Below, piece by piece: positions 34,708 to 45,214 of a stretch of 64,000 nt of DNA. The stretch is from positions 868,001-932,000 of the forward strand of contig MU008184.1 of NCBI GenBank assembly GCA_010909165.1. The letters run 5' to 3'. The number at the start of each line of letters is the position of its first letter. Within the stretch, counting starts at the first letter, position 1. The stretch is from Anthoceros angustus. Its lineage: Eukaryota; Streptophyta; Anthocerotopsida; Anthocerotales; Anthocerotaceae. The notes below the pieces were generated by a model. That model saw only the letters and a list, made by a program, of their open reading frames with translations. It did no database searches and had not been told where the DNA came from. Made by a program: the position numbers and the translations under genes.

Positions 34708-35440
34708 TCACTTATACAAACCTCCTTTGCCCAATCCCAAGGGCCTGCGATGGGGCTCGAAGGTAAGCTCTTCTTCAGCATCCGGGAGAACCTCGTATCC
34801 GTGGATGCGCTGGGGGATGTATCCAGCACACCGTAAGTCTGCTTCGATGGCGATACAGTTTCTTCCATACAGCAAGGCTGCTAATACCGTTGTGCCACTT
34901 CCGGAGCATGCGTCCACCACCCAGTCTCCTTCTTTTGAGAAGGTCTTGATCAATTTCATCATCAGCCCAAGAGGCCTTTGGTATGGGCATACCACCAACT
35001 TGTCATGGGACAAGTACACCTTCTTTACCACGTCATGTCATGACGGACCTCCCATTGTTAAAAGTGCCATGCATGGCATTCGCATCATCGGAGCTCGATC
35101 CTTTGAACACCCATCTTCAAGCCCCATCCGACACATACTCCACGCTTTCAACCGCCCCTATCATTGCTCATGTTAGTTTTATCCCACACGAAGACACCAG
35201 CCACCCTTCTTACACCACTGCGCATCGATTCCCGTCTTGTGGGCTTCCTCCACTCCATGCATGACAATCATGCGAAGTCTTCGCTTGTAGTTTTCTCATG
35301 AAAACTTGAAAATCGTACTCAACATAGTGGCATCCATCCGCTTGTCCATAGGCCCAATATCAAAGCCTCCGGGCACATCCATGACTAATGTGGTGTACCT
35401 CCTCACCAAGGTAGCCCCGCATCTCCAAAATATCTCGCTT
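34708..35440 (-). pseudogene. DNA N4/N6 methyltransferase domain (PF01555-like) of the T-borne protein
   Basis: The most intact piece (34,708-35,031) has CPYQRPLGLMMKLIKTFSKE, GDWVVDACSGSGTTVLAALL and GRNCIAIEADLRCAGYIPQR. The SGSGTT loop is the AdoMet-binding motif I, and IAIEAD supplies the acidic residue after the second strand. The upstream candidate motif IV is DVPGG rather than DPPY; decay or a divergent clade could explain this. Reads such as HYVEYDFQVFMRKLQAK and VFVWDKTNMSND connect motif IV to motif I across frame changes. The substrate base (N4-cytosine or N6-adenine) cannot be told from this. Confidence 0.8.
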
Positions 35441-37275
35441 CTCCACTTGGTAATGAACCTCCTTCTCACCGAACAGAAAATGTGCAGCCCTTCATGAAGA
35501 TCTCAGACACGCTGCTCGTCTTCCAAACTCTTCCAATTATTGATCTCGAAAATGAAATTCTTAAAGTCCTCCGGCATTTTCGCAAGTTGTCTATATCCTT
35601 CAATTCTTTGCAGGCAAAACGAGTAAGTGCATATATGCAGAAACAAACATTATGCACCCGTAGATCTCAGAGGCTTGAGGCGCCCGCCTCAAGCCCCTCG
35701 AGTTCTATGGAGTGGATCTGAGATGGGCGCCGGCCGCCTGTAAGGCACCCGTCCCCACATCACATGTGGAAGTGGCCTCGGCCAGCGCTGCAAGAACGTT
35801 AGGGTTTGTAACGACATATGAGAGAATTAGAAACGATGGGTAGTATGGCACACCTTCCAAATGCCGTCTGAACCGAGCTATCATTTCACCGAATGCAAAG
35901 GATATTCCACCTAACCTCTTCGAATGATGAGCAGCCCAAGTGTTTTACCATAGCCACTTGTATAACATGAAACTTCTTCCGTAAGGTAATCTCCTCATCC
36001 ATACCTTTTAGGTCGAGCACACTCAACACCTTCTCGTCTACGATGAGTATCCGACCGCACTCTCCAGTGGAATCCTTGAACGATTTCCACGGCTTTGCTA
36101 GCATATCCTTCTTCACGTAAACAGGTGTCAACAACGAGCCTCCTCTTGTACCTTCCGTTGCCTTTGCCCTTCTTACTTGTTAGAACATTTTTTTTCCCAG
36201 CAATTCTCCAGCCTCCCATTTTGAAAATATTCGATCCACGTTGTCCCAAACCTTCCCCTCTGTTCGCAATGCATAAGATGTGGGTCCGATTGTCCACCTT
36301 ATTCGCTTGTAAACATCGCCTTCCGACCTCCGTCGTCCTCAATCAAGCCCAATACACGGTATAGGTTGAATTTCCAATTCATGGTCATCGGACATCATCT
36401 CGCCTGCAAGTAGTTCGCCCTCAAGTACCGACCGCTCAATGAAGGACATCTTCTTCCTTTGTCGACATCGACAGTGGTCCGCTGCACATCGCATTTCCGC
36501 CACCGCCCCACAAGACATACATGAGCTTCCACATATTGGAAGCGTGTTTTCCTCGAGATATATCGCCAAATGTTTCATGGCTGCAAAGGTATGGTTCCCA
36601 CCAAGAACGCCCATAACATATTTCTTCGCCCGAACCTTTCCACCCAACTTCGAGGTTGTCACACTCGTCGGGTCGATCATGCAAAGGAGAGGCAACACGC
36701 CCTCCTCAATCCTTCCCTTCGATATTACACGAGCCAAATAATTTGCCCATGCCTCGTCCACTCTCCTTATCGCGCATCTGGTGTAATATGGGATGCTGGT
36801 TTCAAATTCTCCAGCTTCACTAATACTGTTTCCTGAACCACCTTCTTGGAGTAAGCTGAGTCCCGAATTCGTGTCAAAGGGTCTGCATCTCGGATAGCAT
36901 CCTCCAGCCTTTCCTCGTCTGTACGAACATGAACAGTGGCAATGTTTTCCGGATGGTCCCCTTTTCCTCCATCTCTTCGACTTCTTCTTCCCACTACCTG
37001 CCGCCACATCGCCATCGCCGTCCGTCACCGGGCAGAGAGACATCCGTAGGTGCTCTTCCGCTTTCCCACCTCGCTCCACCACATCACCGCCTCCTCTTCG
37101 CCCCTCGGCGGGCCACCGGCCCGCCTCCTCCTTCTTCAACATGCGAATGGCACCGGGCGCCGGCCGCCGCGCCTAGTCCATCTCCCCAACGGAAATCGGA
37201 CAAACCGGTTTGGGTTTGGGGTCATCAGTCTTCCCCATCCGCTTGGGTCGGCCGGCCGGCGCCCGATTGTCATCC

Positions 37276-37576
37276 GTGATCGATGCGACGGTAGGAACAA
37301 GGTCCGCAAAGTTCATGATGTCCTCTGCATCCCTATCCTCGTCTTGGTCGCTGACCCTTCTCCATCCGAATGACCCAAAGACCCTGGGATCGGGCCATCA
37401 TCCTCGCTGGATGGTCCCGTTCACTATCCGCATCGATGCGGACGGTAGGAACAAGGTCGCAAAGTTCATGATGTCCATCCCTATCCTCGTCTTGGTCTGA
37501 CCCTTCTCCATCTGAATGACCCACATCTCGGATCGGGCCATCATCCTCGTCGGATGGTCCGATTCACTATCTCTTG
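37276..37576. repeat. Tandem duplication of ~150 bp inside the ParB-methyltransferase linker
   Basis: Copy 1 at about 37,276-37,428 and copy 2 at about 37,429-37,576 share cgatgcg(g)acggtaggaacaaggtc, caaagttcatgatgtc and ctatcctcgtcttggtc. Copies differ mostly by 1-5 base indels (ggtccgcaaag / ggtcgcaaag; gtcctctgcatccc / gtccatccc; ggtcgctgaccc / ggtctgaccc). Confidence 0.85.
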
Positions 37577-38720
37577 TGCCGCTATCTCTGCATCATCCTC
37601 ATTCCTGCTGCTTCTCTCGCTCTCCTCATAGACAATACGCACTGTGCTACAACAAGATCCGACCTTTCCACACAACAATGATAAGAGCTCTTCCTACTGG
37701 GTGGAAACAAAGAAACATGATGCAAATCGAGGAGAAAGCACATCAAGTGACACAAACCGAACAAAACAAAATTCACAGTCCATGGCATATCTGCTTACAC
37801 TCGGTTGCCGCATTGCTTCAAATACCTCGACAAGCTCGGGAGGACCACATTTCTTAGCATGAAACCCAAGGACGCTGAGCTCATACGCCCTATACATTTG
37901 AGGGTCTTGAATCACTGCGTCAAACTCCTGAGGCCTTGTTGTGCAAAACAACGTGAACACCGGGTTCTTCTCGTCCATGTCCAGGGTCGCCCATACTACC
38001 CATCCAGCCCTCGCTCTTTGGTTAGGCAATGCTCCCCTGATAACCCATGATCCACAATTTCAACAGTGGAGTCCAGAAAACGTTTTCATCCTCTGGCTCT
38101 GCATCCTGTGTCACCATCCAGTCTTTCTCAAGAACAGTGACAGGATCCAGCTGAGCATTCAGACGCCGAATGATCACAGCCTCCTCGTAGGTGAAGGGCG
38201 AAGGAATCGGCACCGCCGCCGAGGCTTTGTGACTTCTCCACCCAGCTCCCCTCTTTCCACTGCTGGCCTCGCAGACGCTCAGCGGATTTCGCTTGCCCGC
38301 CGATGCATGCCCACCCTTGGCTTGCTCACCACCTCGATCACGCGATGGCTGCCTTTCCCAAGTCCTCTCGCACTAGCCGCCGCTACTCCCCGCCTGGATT
38401 TCTTCGCTTGGGAGGAGGTCACCGGCACGCCGCATCCGCCAAATCCTTCTTGCTCCGTCCGCTTGCCATCGCTCACCGCACAGCCCGCCCGTAACGAAAA
38501 CAAAGTTGCATCACTCACAAATTGGGCTTGAATGGAAATTGTGGAGTTCTCGCCGCAGGATGCCTTGTGCACCGTTGACACGGAACACGCTCTTTGCAAA
38601 GGCGACACCGTAGGTCCCTCCTTCACACGCCCGCCACACACCGATGGAGGCCTCTCTGACCGTGGAGCGTTCCGAGTGCGCAACAAAGTTGCGTGGAACA
38701 CCGCTACCAAAAGGACTCTT

Positions 38721-39299
38721 AACCTGGACGATTAGGTTACCGCTCACCACGTTAACCAAAGTTAGAAACCCCGATGTCGTGTGAAAGGCTGGTAGTTAAG
38801 TGGACCTTATTCTCCTATGCATGTATTTATGACACCTGACTTATCCATCGATTGCGGCGTTATTCTTATCCGCGTGGCGACCGCGATATCCGCGCCTCAT
38901 TGGATTTCCTCGCCGTTATGTGCAATGAAGTCGCGTGCAGGCGTGGGTACTAAGTCGGCTCGACGCAAACCACACTTACCAACCATTTCGCTTGCAAGGA
39001 GTCTACCCGTGACTTGTCGGCGACTTGACTACGGCAATGTTGCGCGACACACACGATATATGGAGGACGTGAGTGGAAAGTGCACCCGATGTGTCCGATT
39101 CATTTGTGCTATCACCATGTTAACCCGAAATGCACATTTGCACGCAGCATCGGCTTATGTAGAAGAACCCTCCCGATACTTGAGGCCCGAAGGACTTAAA
39201 AAGGGCGAGGAGGCTTGATCTTTGAACCCTCCGCCACCTCGCCTCGCCATCCTCCGCAAGGTTAGTGTGTTAAGGGGCTTGTGAAGAGTCCGTTATAGC
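38721..39299. promoter_or_regulatory. Divergent intergenic region of T
   Basis: About 580 bp between the 5' ends of the two oppositely transcribed T genes. It should hold both promoters. No clear TATA box pair can be assigned; the AT-richest part is 38,800-38,835 (tctcctatgcatgtatttatg). The limits are inferred from where coding similarity starts. Confidence 0.35.
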
Positions 39300-39420
39300 A
39301 CATTGTGGGAATCGAGTGGATGTCACTTGTGCGAAAGACGCCGACGTCGGAATTGTCTTCGCCAAGTATGCCGCATGGTGTTCCGATGACGCCAAGAAAT
39401 CGAACTTGTATGCAGCCATA

Positions 39421-39930
39421 GGCAGCCTCCAAATGAGGAGAGAGTTGGGGTTGAAGGACGCTGATGTTCGCATGATTGCCCGCCGTGGCTTGTTCATGGC
39501 GATGGGTATGGGAAGGCAGAACATACCTGGTCCCGAGGAGCTAGACGGTCGTCCGATAGAGGTCCCATCGAGCGACGACTTCCAATCACCTCCGGAGGAT
39601 GATGTGCAAAGATCGTTTCACCAAACCTTTGAGCGAGACATTGCAGACGCAAAGGACTCGTCTGCGTTATGTCAAGACGGCAGCCCTCCGGTGAGGAGAG
39701 TTGGGGTTGAAGGGGCTGATGTTCGCATGATTGCCGTGGCTTGTTCATGGCGATGGGTATGGGTAGGCAAAACATACCGGTCCCGAGGAGCTAGGCGGTC
39801 GTCCGATAGAGGTCCCATCGAGCGACGACTTTCACCTCCGGAGGATGATGTGCAAAGATCGTTTCACCCGAAACCTTTGAGCGAGACATTGCAGGGCGTC
39901 AAAGGACTCGTCTGCGTTATGTCGGCGAGC
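39421..39930 (+). repeat. Tandem duplication (~255 bp) in the 5' part of the DUF7869 gene
   Basis: Copy 1 39,421-39,678 and copy 2 39,679-39,930 both run from ggcagcc through gttggggttgaagg, ggtcccgaggagcta and cgtccgatagaggtcccatcgagcg to gtctgcgttatgtc. Differences are mainly short indels (attgcccgccgtgg / attgccgtgg; cgacttccaatcacctcc / cgactttcacctcc), which put the copies in different frames. Confidence 0.9.
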
Positions 39931-40566
39931 GGCAGCCGCGTGTCGTTGAGGAAGAGTGAAGTGGACATTGTGACGGTGACTCGGAAACCTTGTTGCAATC
40001 GAGTAAATTGACGAAAGAAAGATTTCGAGCGGTATAGATTCATTAGAATGTGCAGACAAGAGCAGGAGACATTCCTTCAGTCTCTAGTCCATCGCGACAG
40101 GGACCAATGATAAAGGAAAAGTTGTCACTCATGTTATGGGGAGTGTTCCGATACGATGTTGTCTGAAGGCTTTCAGAAGGGTTTATTGTGTGGGACACAT
40201 CAGGTATGAGGAGTTGAAGGCTAGAGTTCTTCAGAACTCACCGTGGGATGGTTTCAGAACAAACCCCATACATGAGCCTCTCGCGCTAGGGCCATAGCTT
40301 GGATGGATGACTTTTATGTACATGGTGAGAGGCTCCCAAATGTGGAGGTTTTCAATCTTCCCGACACGTACACAAAATTAGAAATATGGTTGCTATACAA
40401 ACGAGAGTGCGAAAGGTCGTGGCTCGATATGTCACCTACGCGTGGTTCTTAAAGCTATGGAAATGCAACTACAGTGAAGATCCCAAAGTCAAACCGGTTC
40501 TCGACATGCTGGTGCGGATTGAAGACAACTATACGGAACTCAACACGAAGGTCGATCAAGGTACCG

Positions 40567-41030
40567 GGCACTCTTGTTCCTCCGCATCTGTCCTTTCTAA
40601 CCTTTTTGTGTGAACTACTGCGGTTTGTCGTGGCCGTCTGGTCCTAGGTGTCGGTGCCGTCTTGGAGGTTTGGGCCATCTTGGATGGAGGTTTGGTTAAG
40701 CGGTCGGCGCCCCTTATATCACAGAGTGGCGCCGGCAGCCGCCCCTCTCTGCTTCACGAGGGGCGTCCGACCGCTGGATGGTTAGTTGTGCACTCCCTCC
40801 CCTCCCCGCCTCCTCCTCCTCTACAGGGCCGGCCCCCACCCAATGTCATTACCAGTGGCCGCCGGCACCACCCTTGTTAGCAGTGAGGGGTGGCCCGGCC
40901 CTATGTCCCGCTGGCCACGGAAACCCTTGGGTGGAACTCCATACCGACCTTGGCTCCCACCTACACCAAAATCCGCCCTCATGTGAAGTATATGTGTAAT
41001 GATAAATGAGAGGGCATGACTAGAGTGTTT
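40567..41030. other. Intron or small insertion within the DUF7869 gene, with a hairpin
   Basis: Coding similarity stops at VDQ (40,560) and resumes near 41,030. The start ag/gtaccg is compatible with a splice donor. The interior is GC-rich and has an inverted repeat: agcggtcgg-cgcccctt (40,699-40,715) against gaggggcgtccgaccgct (40,758-40,775), able to form a ~17-bp stem. No ORF is recognised. It may be a MITE-like insertion. Confidence 0.5.
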
Positions 41031-42603
41031 GCAAAGAATGGATTTTGAAACCGACCGTGAAGTTCTTGTTTTATATGATGAAATATCAGTCGCTATGACG
41101 ACATCGGGCCGCATTTAGGAACACGGATGGCCAAACACAGAGCAAAAGTTACGAGATCCGCATAAGTACATATTACATCTATAGATGGGATGGACCAAGA
41201 AAAGCGAGGTACCACACTTTTGAGGTGGTCAAGAACTGGATGAGGAGTCCCGCATCTCTCCACGTAGTTGGGTGTATGATTCACAACTACACGTATAAAC
41301 GAGGGCCTTCTTGCATTACGCAAATTTGAGAAATGACGCCAATTTTGACTATCATCATACGGATGTGATACACAACTACGAGGAGTATCAAGGTTTTATA
41401 CTTGCAATTGGACAACACTTGTCGGAGAACAAGAATCAACTTCTTTTGCATATCCGAACATGTTAGTGGATATGGGAACTTTTGAGAAAGTAAAGGTGGG
41501 GTTTCTTCTCGTTGGACATACTCATGATCAAATTGACCAAATGTTTTCATGTTTTCAAAGAGCTTGAAACAGGAAGCTCATACTCTCCGCATTGGCGGCA
41601 ATTTTGAAAGAGGCGTACACTCCAACACGGTGAGGTGAAGGTATTAACGGAGGTTCCAGGACTTCCGCTCCTATGTTTGGCCGTTCGACAAGGGGATGGA
41701 CGCCAAGCATACGAGTCAAGGTGCGAAATTGAACAACTGTCATTCCAAAGACCATCAAAATTACAAGAGAAGAAAACGACCGTGGCCTTGTGTGATCATT
41801 AGAAGCAAACAATATTCGACATCGCCACAATGGGAAGCGGAAGCCGGTTTGGAGTTTTTGAAGTTTGTCCCATCCACGACGTAATACACGACATCCCTTC
41901 GTGCCGTGATAAGAAAGGCACATCGTGGTTATCCCCAACCGAGGTGTGGCTCACTTGAAGGAGGGCCTCTCGCGCTTAGACCATATGTCACCGCAGAGGA
42001 ATATAAATGGTGGGAAGAATTTTGGGTGGACCAAGAGGAGATCGTTATTGTGGAGAATAATATAGGGCTCGCACTCCAAGACGCATGGAAGTGGTTTCGC
42101 GATGAAGTTGAAGAAACCGAGGTTCTTCACGTGCACGATGAGGCGTTGCTAGAGGAGGCTTTACTCGGGGACCTTCCCCAACGGATATGTACCTTGGTGC
42201 ATATCAAACCGTTGTTAGACAAGAACAAGAAACCGCGGTTGAATGGTGACATTTCGGAAATAAGGAAAGACATGTTCATTGCGTCCACACCACCGATGCA
42301 ACAGCCGTTTTGGATTGGCGGTCATTGATGTTCACTTAGATGCACCGATCCTCACTTTGTCGCTCATTGGTACATGACCGGATGCGTATGAAGGAAGGTA
42401 TGTTGAAGAATTTATAATCCGACATGAAGGGACCCAGTGTGAATCGGGAAAAAGGAGGAAAGCTAATTTGCACAAAACGCATAAAAGGTTTTTGTGAACA
42501 AAACGGTGATCATATATTATGGTTTCAACTTGAATGCTCGCAAACATTTATATCTGTGGACAAGAAGGCGATCGGACTAAAATTAAATGAATTGCGCCCA
42601 TAA

Positions 42604-43498
42604 ATGCCTAGCCAAAGTGGCCCGGAAGATAGTGAAGATAGTGGTGGTGATGCGAGCCTTGCGATGATACCAATTCGTAAGACGACTGGAGTTCATGAAC
42701 ATCTGCCAAGATGTTTTGTCTTATGTGGACACGTTTTTCTTCCCTTCCTCTCAATAAGTTTCAATAGATTCTCCAAATTCTATTGTCCGTGGAAGGCTAT
42801 TTTTCCCACCGCACTTAACGAAAACCGTTGTCTTCCGCCAAGTTCTCATTATTATGCACATAAAGACCGGTGGAAACCAGCCTTCCTAAGCATAGCGACA
42901 AATCCATACGACGAGACATCGATGAAGATGGTGTTCATGTGCAAGACGCATTGCAGCGTTAACCAAACCAACGTTGTTTGTATGTCCATAGGCCTCCTCA
43001 CCGACTGTCTCGATGTATGACTTCTTTGCATGTTACGGTTCACCCCAGCAAGTGGGGAACACTATTTCTCTTCCGTGTACAATGGGGCCACAATTACACA
43101 CGGTCAAAGGGTGTCCATGGACGAGTGAAGAGGCCGGCCGCGCCCGTAAACAAAGAGCATTAGGATTGTGTTTTCCGAAAACAGGGCCCGACATTGACCT
43201 CGACCATTGTACTAACGGCGAGTTGTACTTAATGGAAAAGGACCCGCGCACCATGTTTTTCGCTGAGTTGCGGTTTTGCTCATCGGTCTTCATCATCACC
43301 GCACAAAACGGTCGTCCCATCCGGGTCCGAAATGGAGCCAAATGGATGTATGAGGGGTTATCAAAACCCTTTGCCTCCTACATCGATACACGAAATTTGT
43401 GTGCAGCAGATGAACACCCTATTTTCGAGGCATTTTGGACCACACGATTCAAAACCCTAAATGGAGACCCATTGGAAACCCTCATTGCCGAATAAAAG
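42604..43498 (+). CDS. Unknown ORF at the right end of T
   Basis: Directly after the DUF7869 stop, an ATG opens MPSQSGPEDSEDSGGDASLA (42,604). A GTAAGA donor-like site lies at about 42,678 and an ATAG acceptor-like site near 42,990. An open frame to 43,495 follows, with QQVGNTISLPCTMGPQLHTV, CFPKTGPDIDLDHCTNGELY and MYEGLSKPFASYIDTRN. It could be a two-exon gene or a relic. No domain is recognised. A second, slightly shorter copy lies at 44,295-45,175 because of the 1.7 kb tandem duplication; there the frame is broken by indels. Confidence 0.4.
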
Positions 43499-43518
43499 GC
43501 AGAAAACCCCCATGGTGC

Positions 43519-43542
43519 ATATTAACCTCCTTACAGAATTAC
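43519..43542 (-). repeat. Right terminal inverted repeat of T
   Basis: Plus strand atattaacctccttacagaattac. It is the inverse of the left end at 34,149-34,172 and is followed by CATG (43,543-43,546). The copy in the duplicated unit (around 45,190-45,210) is altered. Confidence 0.85.
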
Positions 43543-43546
43543 CATG

Positions 43547-44157
43547 TTAAATCTATGAGATGTAAACTCTCCACCGTTGTCGGAACGTAAGGTCTTGAGT
43601 TTGTGATCTGTAAGCCTTTTTGCCCATGCCATGTAATCCTTGAAAAACTGATAAGTTTCACTCTTTTGGGTGAGGATGTAGGAGAGGCAGAAACGGAATA
43701 GTCAGAAAAGTTAAGAAATATCTACTACCACTAAAGGAGGTGTAGAGAGGGTCCACAAATCAGGTACTATCTCTAAAGGTGACTTGGCCCTTTGAGGAGA
43801 TGGATTTTTGAAAGGTTCCCGTGACGTTTTGTGAGGACACGGGTTTCGCACCAATCTAAGTTGTGAACCTTGGAGAGGCAGGTGTTCTATCTGAGTTGTC
43901 TCTAGACATTTGGAGTAACCGACTATTAGGATGACCTAATCTACAATGCGAGCATCGTGTGTGTTGGTTGCAGAATGTTGGGAGGCTACATTGGCCGGAA
44001 TGTGGCTCCTACTTTGTGACAATCTATAGAGTCCATCTTCTAAGATGCCGGTCACGAGATATTGTGTGTTCTATTCTTGAGGTAGGAAAGAACAACTATC
44101 GGCATATAAAAGGACACGCATGTTGTGTTCTTTGCAAAGACTAGCGGTGACACTAGG
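43547..44157 (-). pseudogene. Copia C integrase N-half, first (duplicated) copy
   Basis: The minus strand at 43,547-43,615 gives LKTLRSDNGGEFTSHRFNM, retaining the catalytic Asp of the rve core. Further right, fragments match the HHCC pre-integrase region. The second copy (45,215-45,824) reads RSANGGEF, with Asp replaced by Ala. Confidence 0.8.
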
Positions 44158-45214
44158 TTTTGCACAAAACGCATAAAAGGTTTTTGTGAACAAACGGTGA
44201 TCATATATTATGGTTTCAACTTGAATGCTCGCAAACATTTATATCTGTGGACAAGAAGGCGATCGGACTAAAATTAAATGAATTGCGCCCATAAATGCCT
44301 AGCCAAAGTGGCCCGGAAGATAGTGAAGATAGTGGTGGTGATGCGAGCCTTGCGATGATACCAATTCGTAAGACGACTGGAGTTCATGAACATCTGCCAA
44401 GATGTTTTGTCTTATGTGGACACGTTTTTCTTCCCTTCCTCTCAATAAGTTTCAATAGATTCTCCAAATTCTATTGTCCGTGGAAGGCTATTTTTCCCAC
44501 CGCACTTAACGAAAACCGTTGTCTTCCGCCAAGTTCTCATTATTATGCACATAAAGACCAGCGTGGAAACCAGCCTTCCTAAGCATAGCGACAAATCCAT
44601 ACGACGAGACATCGATGAAGATGGTGTTCATGTGCAAGACGCATTGCAGCGTTAACCAAACCAACGTTGTTTGTATGTCCATAGGCCTCCTCACCGACTG
44701 TCTCGATGTATGACTTCTGCGTTACGGTTCACCCCAGCAAGTGGGGAACACTATTTCTCTTCCGTGTACAATGGGGCCACAATTACACACGGTCAAAGGG
44801 TGTCCATGGACGAGTGAAGAGGCCGGCCGCGCCCGTAAACAAAGAGCATTAGGATTGTGTTTTCCGAAAACAGGGCCCGACATTGACCCTCGACCATTGT
44901 ACTAACGGCGAGTTGTACTTAATGGAAAAGGACCCGCGCACCATGTTTTTCGCTGAGTTGCGGTTTTGCTCATCGGTCTTCATCATCACACAAACTCGTC
45001 CCATCCGGGTCCGAAATGGAGCCAAATGGATGTATGAGGGGTTATCAAAACCCTTTGCCTCCTACATCGATACACGAAATTTGTGCAGATGAACACCCTA
45101 TTTTCGAGGCATTTTGGACCACGATTCAAAACCCTAAATGGAGACCCATTGGAAACCCTCATTGCCGAATAAAAGGCGTAAAACCCCATGGTGCATATTA
45201 ACCTCCTCATGCAC

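Larger units (their letters stand above)
34500..38720 (-). pseudogene. ParB/sulfiredoxin-like domain fused to beta-class DNA methyltransferase
   Basis: Read from about 38.7 to 34.5 kb. A basic, low-complexity N-terminus (38,280-38,710) is followed by an uncharacterised region MPIPSPFTYEEAVIIRRLNA (38,213) to ELVEVFEAMRQ (37,800). Next comes an acidic linker with a 150-bp internal duplication. A ParB/sulfiredoxin-like block follows: VQETVLVKLENLKPASHITP (36,790-36,850) and VMGVLGGNHTFAAMKHLAIY (36,550-36,610). The C-terminal methyltransferase has LVMDVPGGFDIGP (motif IV position, about 35,350-35,390), VFVWDKTNM, then DACSGSGTTVLAALLYGRNC (motif I, about 34,855-34,915). Motif IV before motif I is the beta-class order of PF01555 N4-C/N6-A DNA methylases. 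At least six frameshifts and a TGA near 35,038 break it. ParB plus N4/N6-methylase fusions are known from bacteria and phages. It is transcribed divergently from the DUF7869 gene. Confidence 0.75.
39300..42603 (+). pseudogene. DUF7869-family putative transposase of T
   Basis: Across changing plus-strand frames the blocks follow the order I recall for DUF7869 transposon proteins. These are: an N-terminal region (39,316-40,011); FLQSLVHRDRD and VVTHVMGSVPIRCCLKAFRR, YCVGH.RYEELKARVLQNSP (40,070-40,245); RAIAWMDDFYVHGERLPNVE and LPDTYTKLEIWLLYKRE (40,290-40,415); WFLKLWKCNYSEDPKVK (40,440-40,490); IDGMDQEK (41,180-41,205); LQLDNTC then ENKNQLL (41,400-41,450); KVGFLLVGHTHDQIDQMFSC (41,490-41,550); a C-terminal part with EEYKWWEEFWVDQEE (41,995-42,040); and a stop at 42,601. 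Asp residues in IDGMD, LQLDN and HDQID could form a DDE/D-like triad of an RNase-H fold. The segment 40,567-41,030 looks like an intron or small insertion. It is non-functional as read. Confidence 0.75.
34145..43546. mobile_element. Transposon T: TIR DNA transposon with DUF7869 and ParB-methyltransferase genes
   Basis: The element body is 34,149-43,542 (9,394 bp). Its ends read inward as GTAATTCTGTAAAGAGGTTT (left) and GTAATTCTGTAAGGAGGTTA (right), 22 of 24 positions identical through ATAT. CATG is present on both outer sides (34,145-34,148; 43,543-43,546), while the uninterrupted copia C integrase needs only one CATG. Because CATG is a palindrome, the true target duplication could be CATG or AT, with TIRs extended accordingly. 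Two divergent decayed genes fill the interior, with a possible third ORF at the right end. I know of no named superfamily with this combination. Confidence 0.82.

Noticed and set aside
34538-35176. 212-codon plus-strand ORF opposite the methyltransferase
   Set aside because: The antisense strand carries the recognisable AdoMet motif; this is a shadow.
34149-43542. Helitron or Maverick/Polinton identity for T
   Set aside because: No Rep/helicase, DNA polymerase B, capsid or rve integrase sequences are seen, and the short TIRs do not match those classes.
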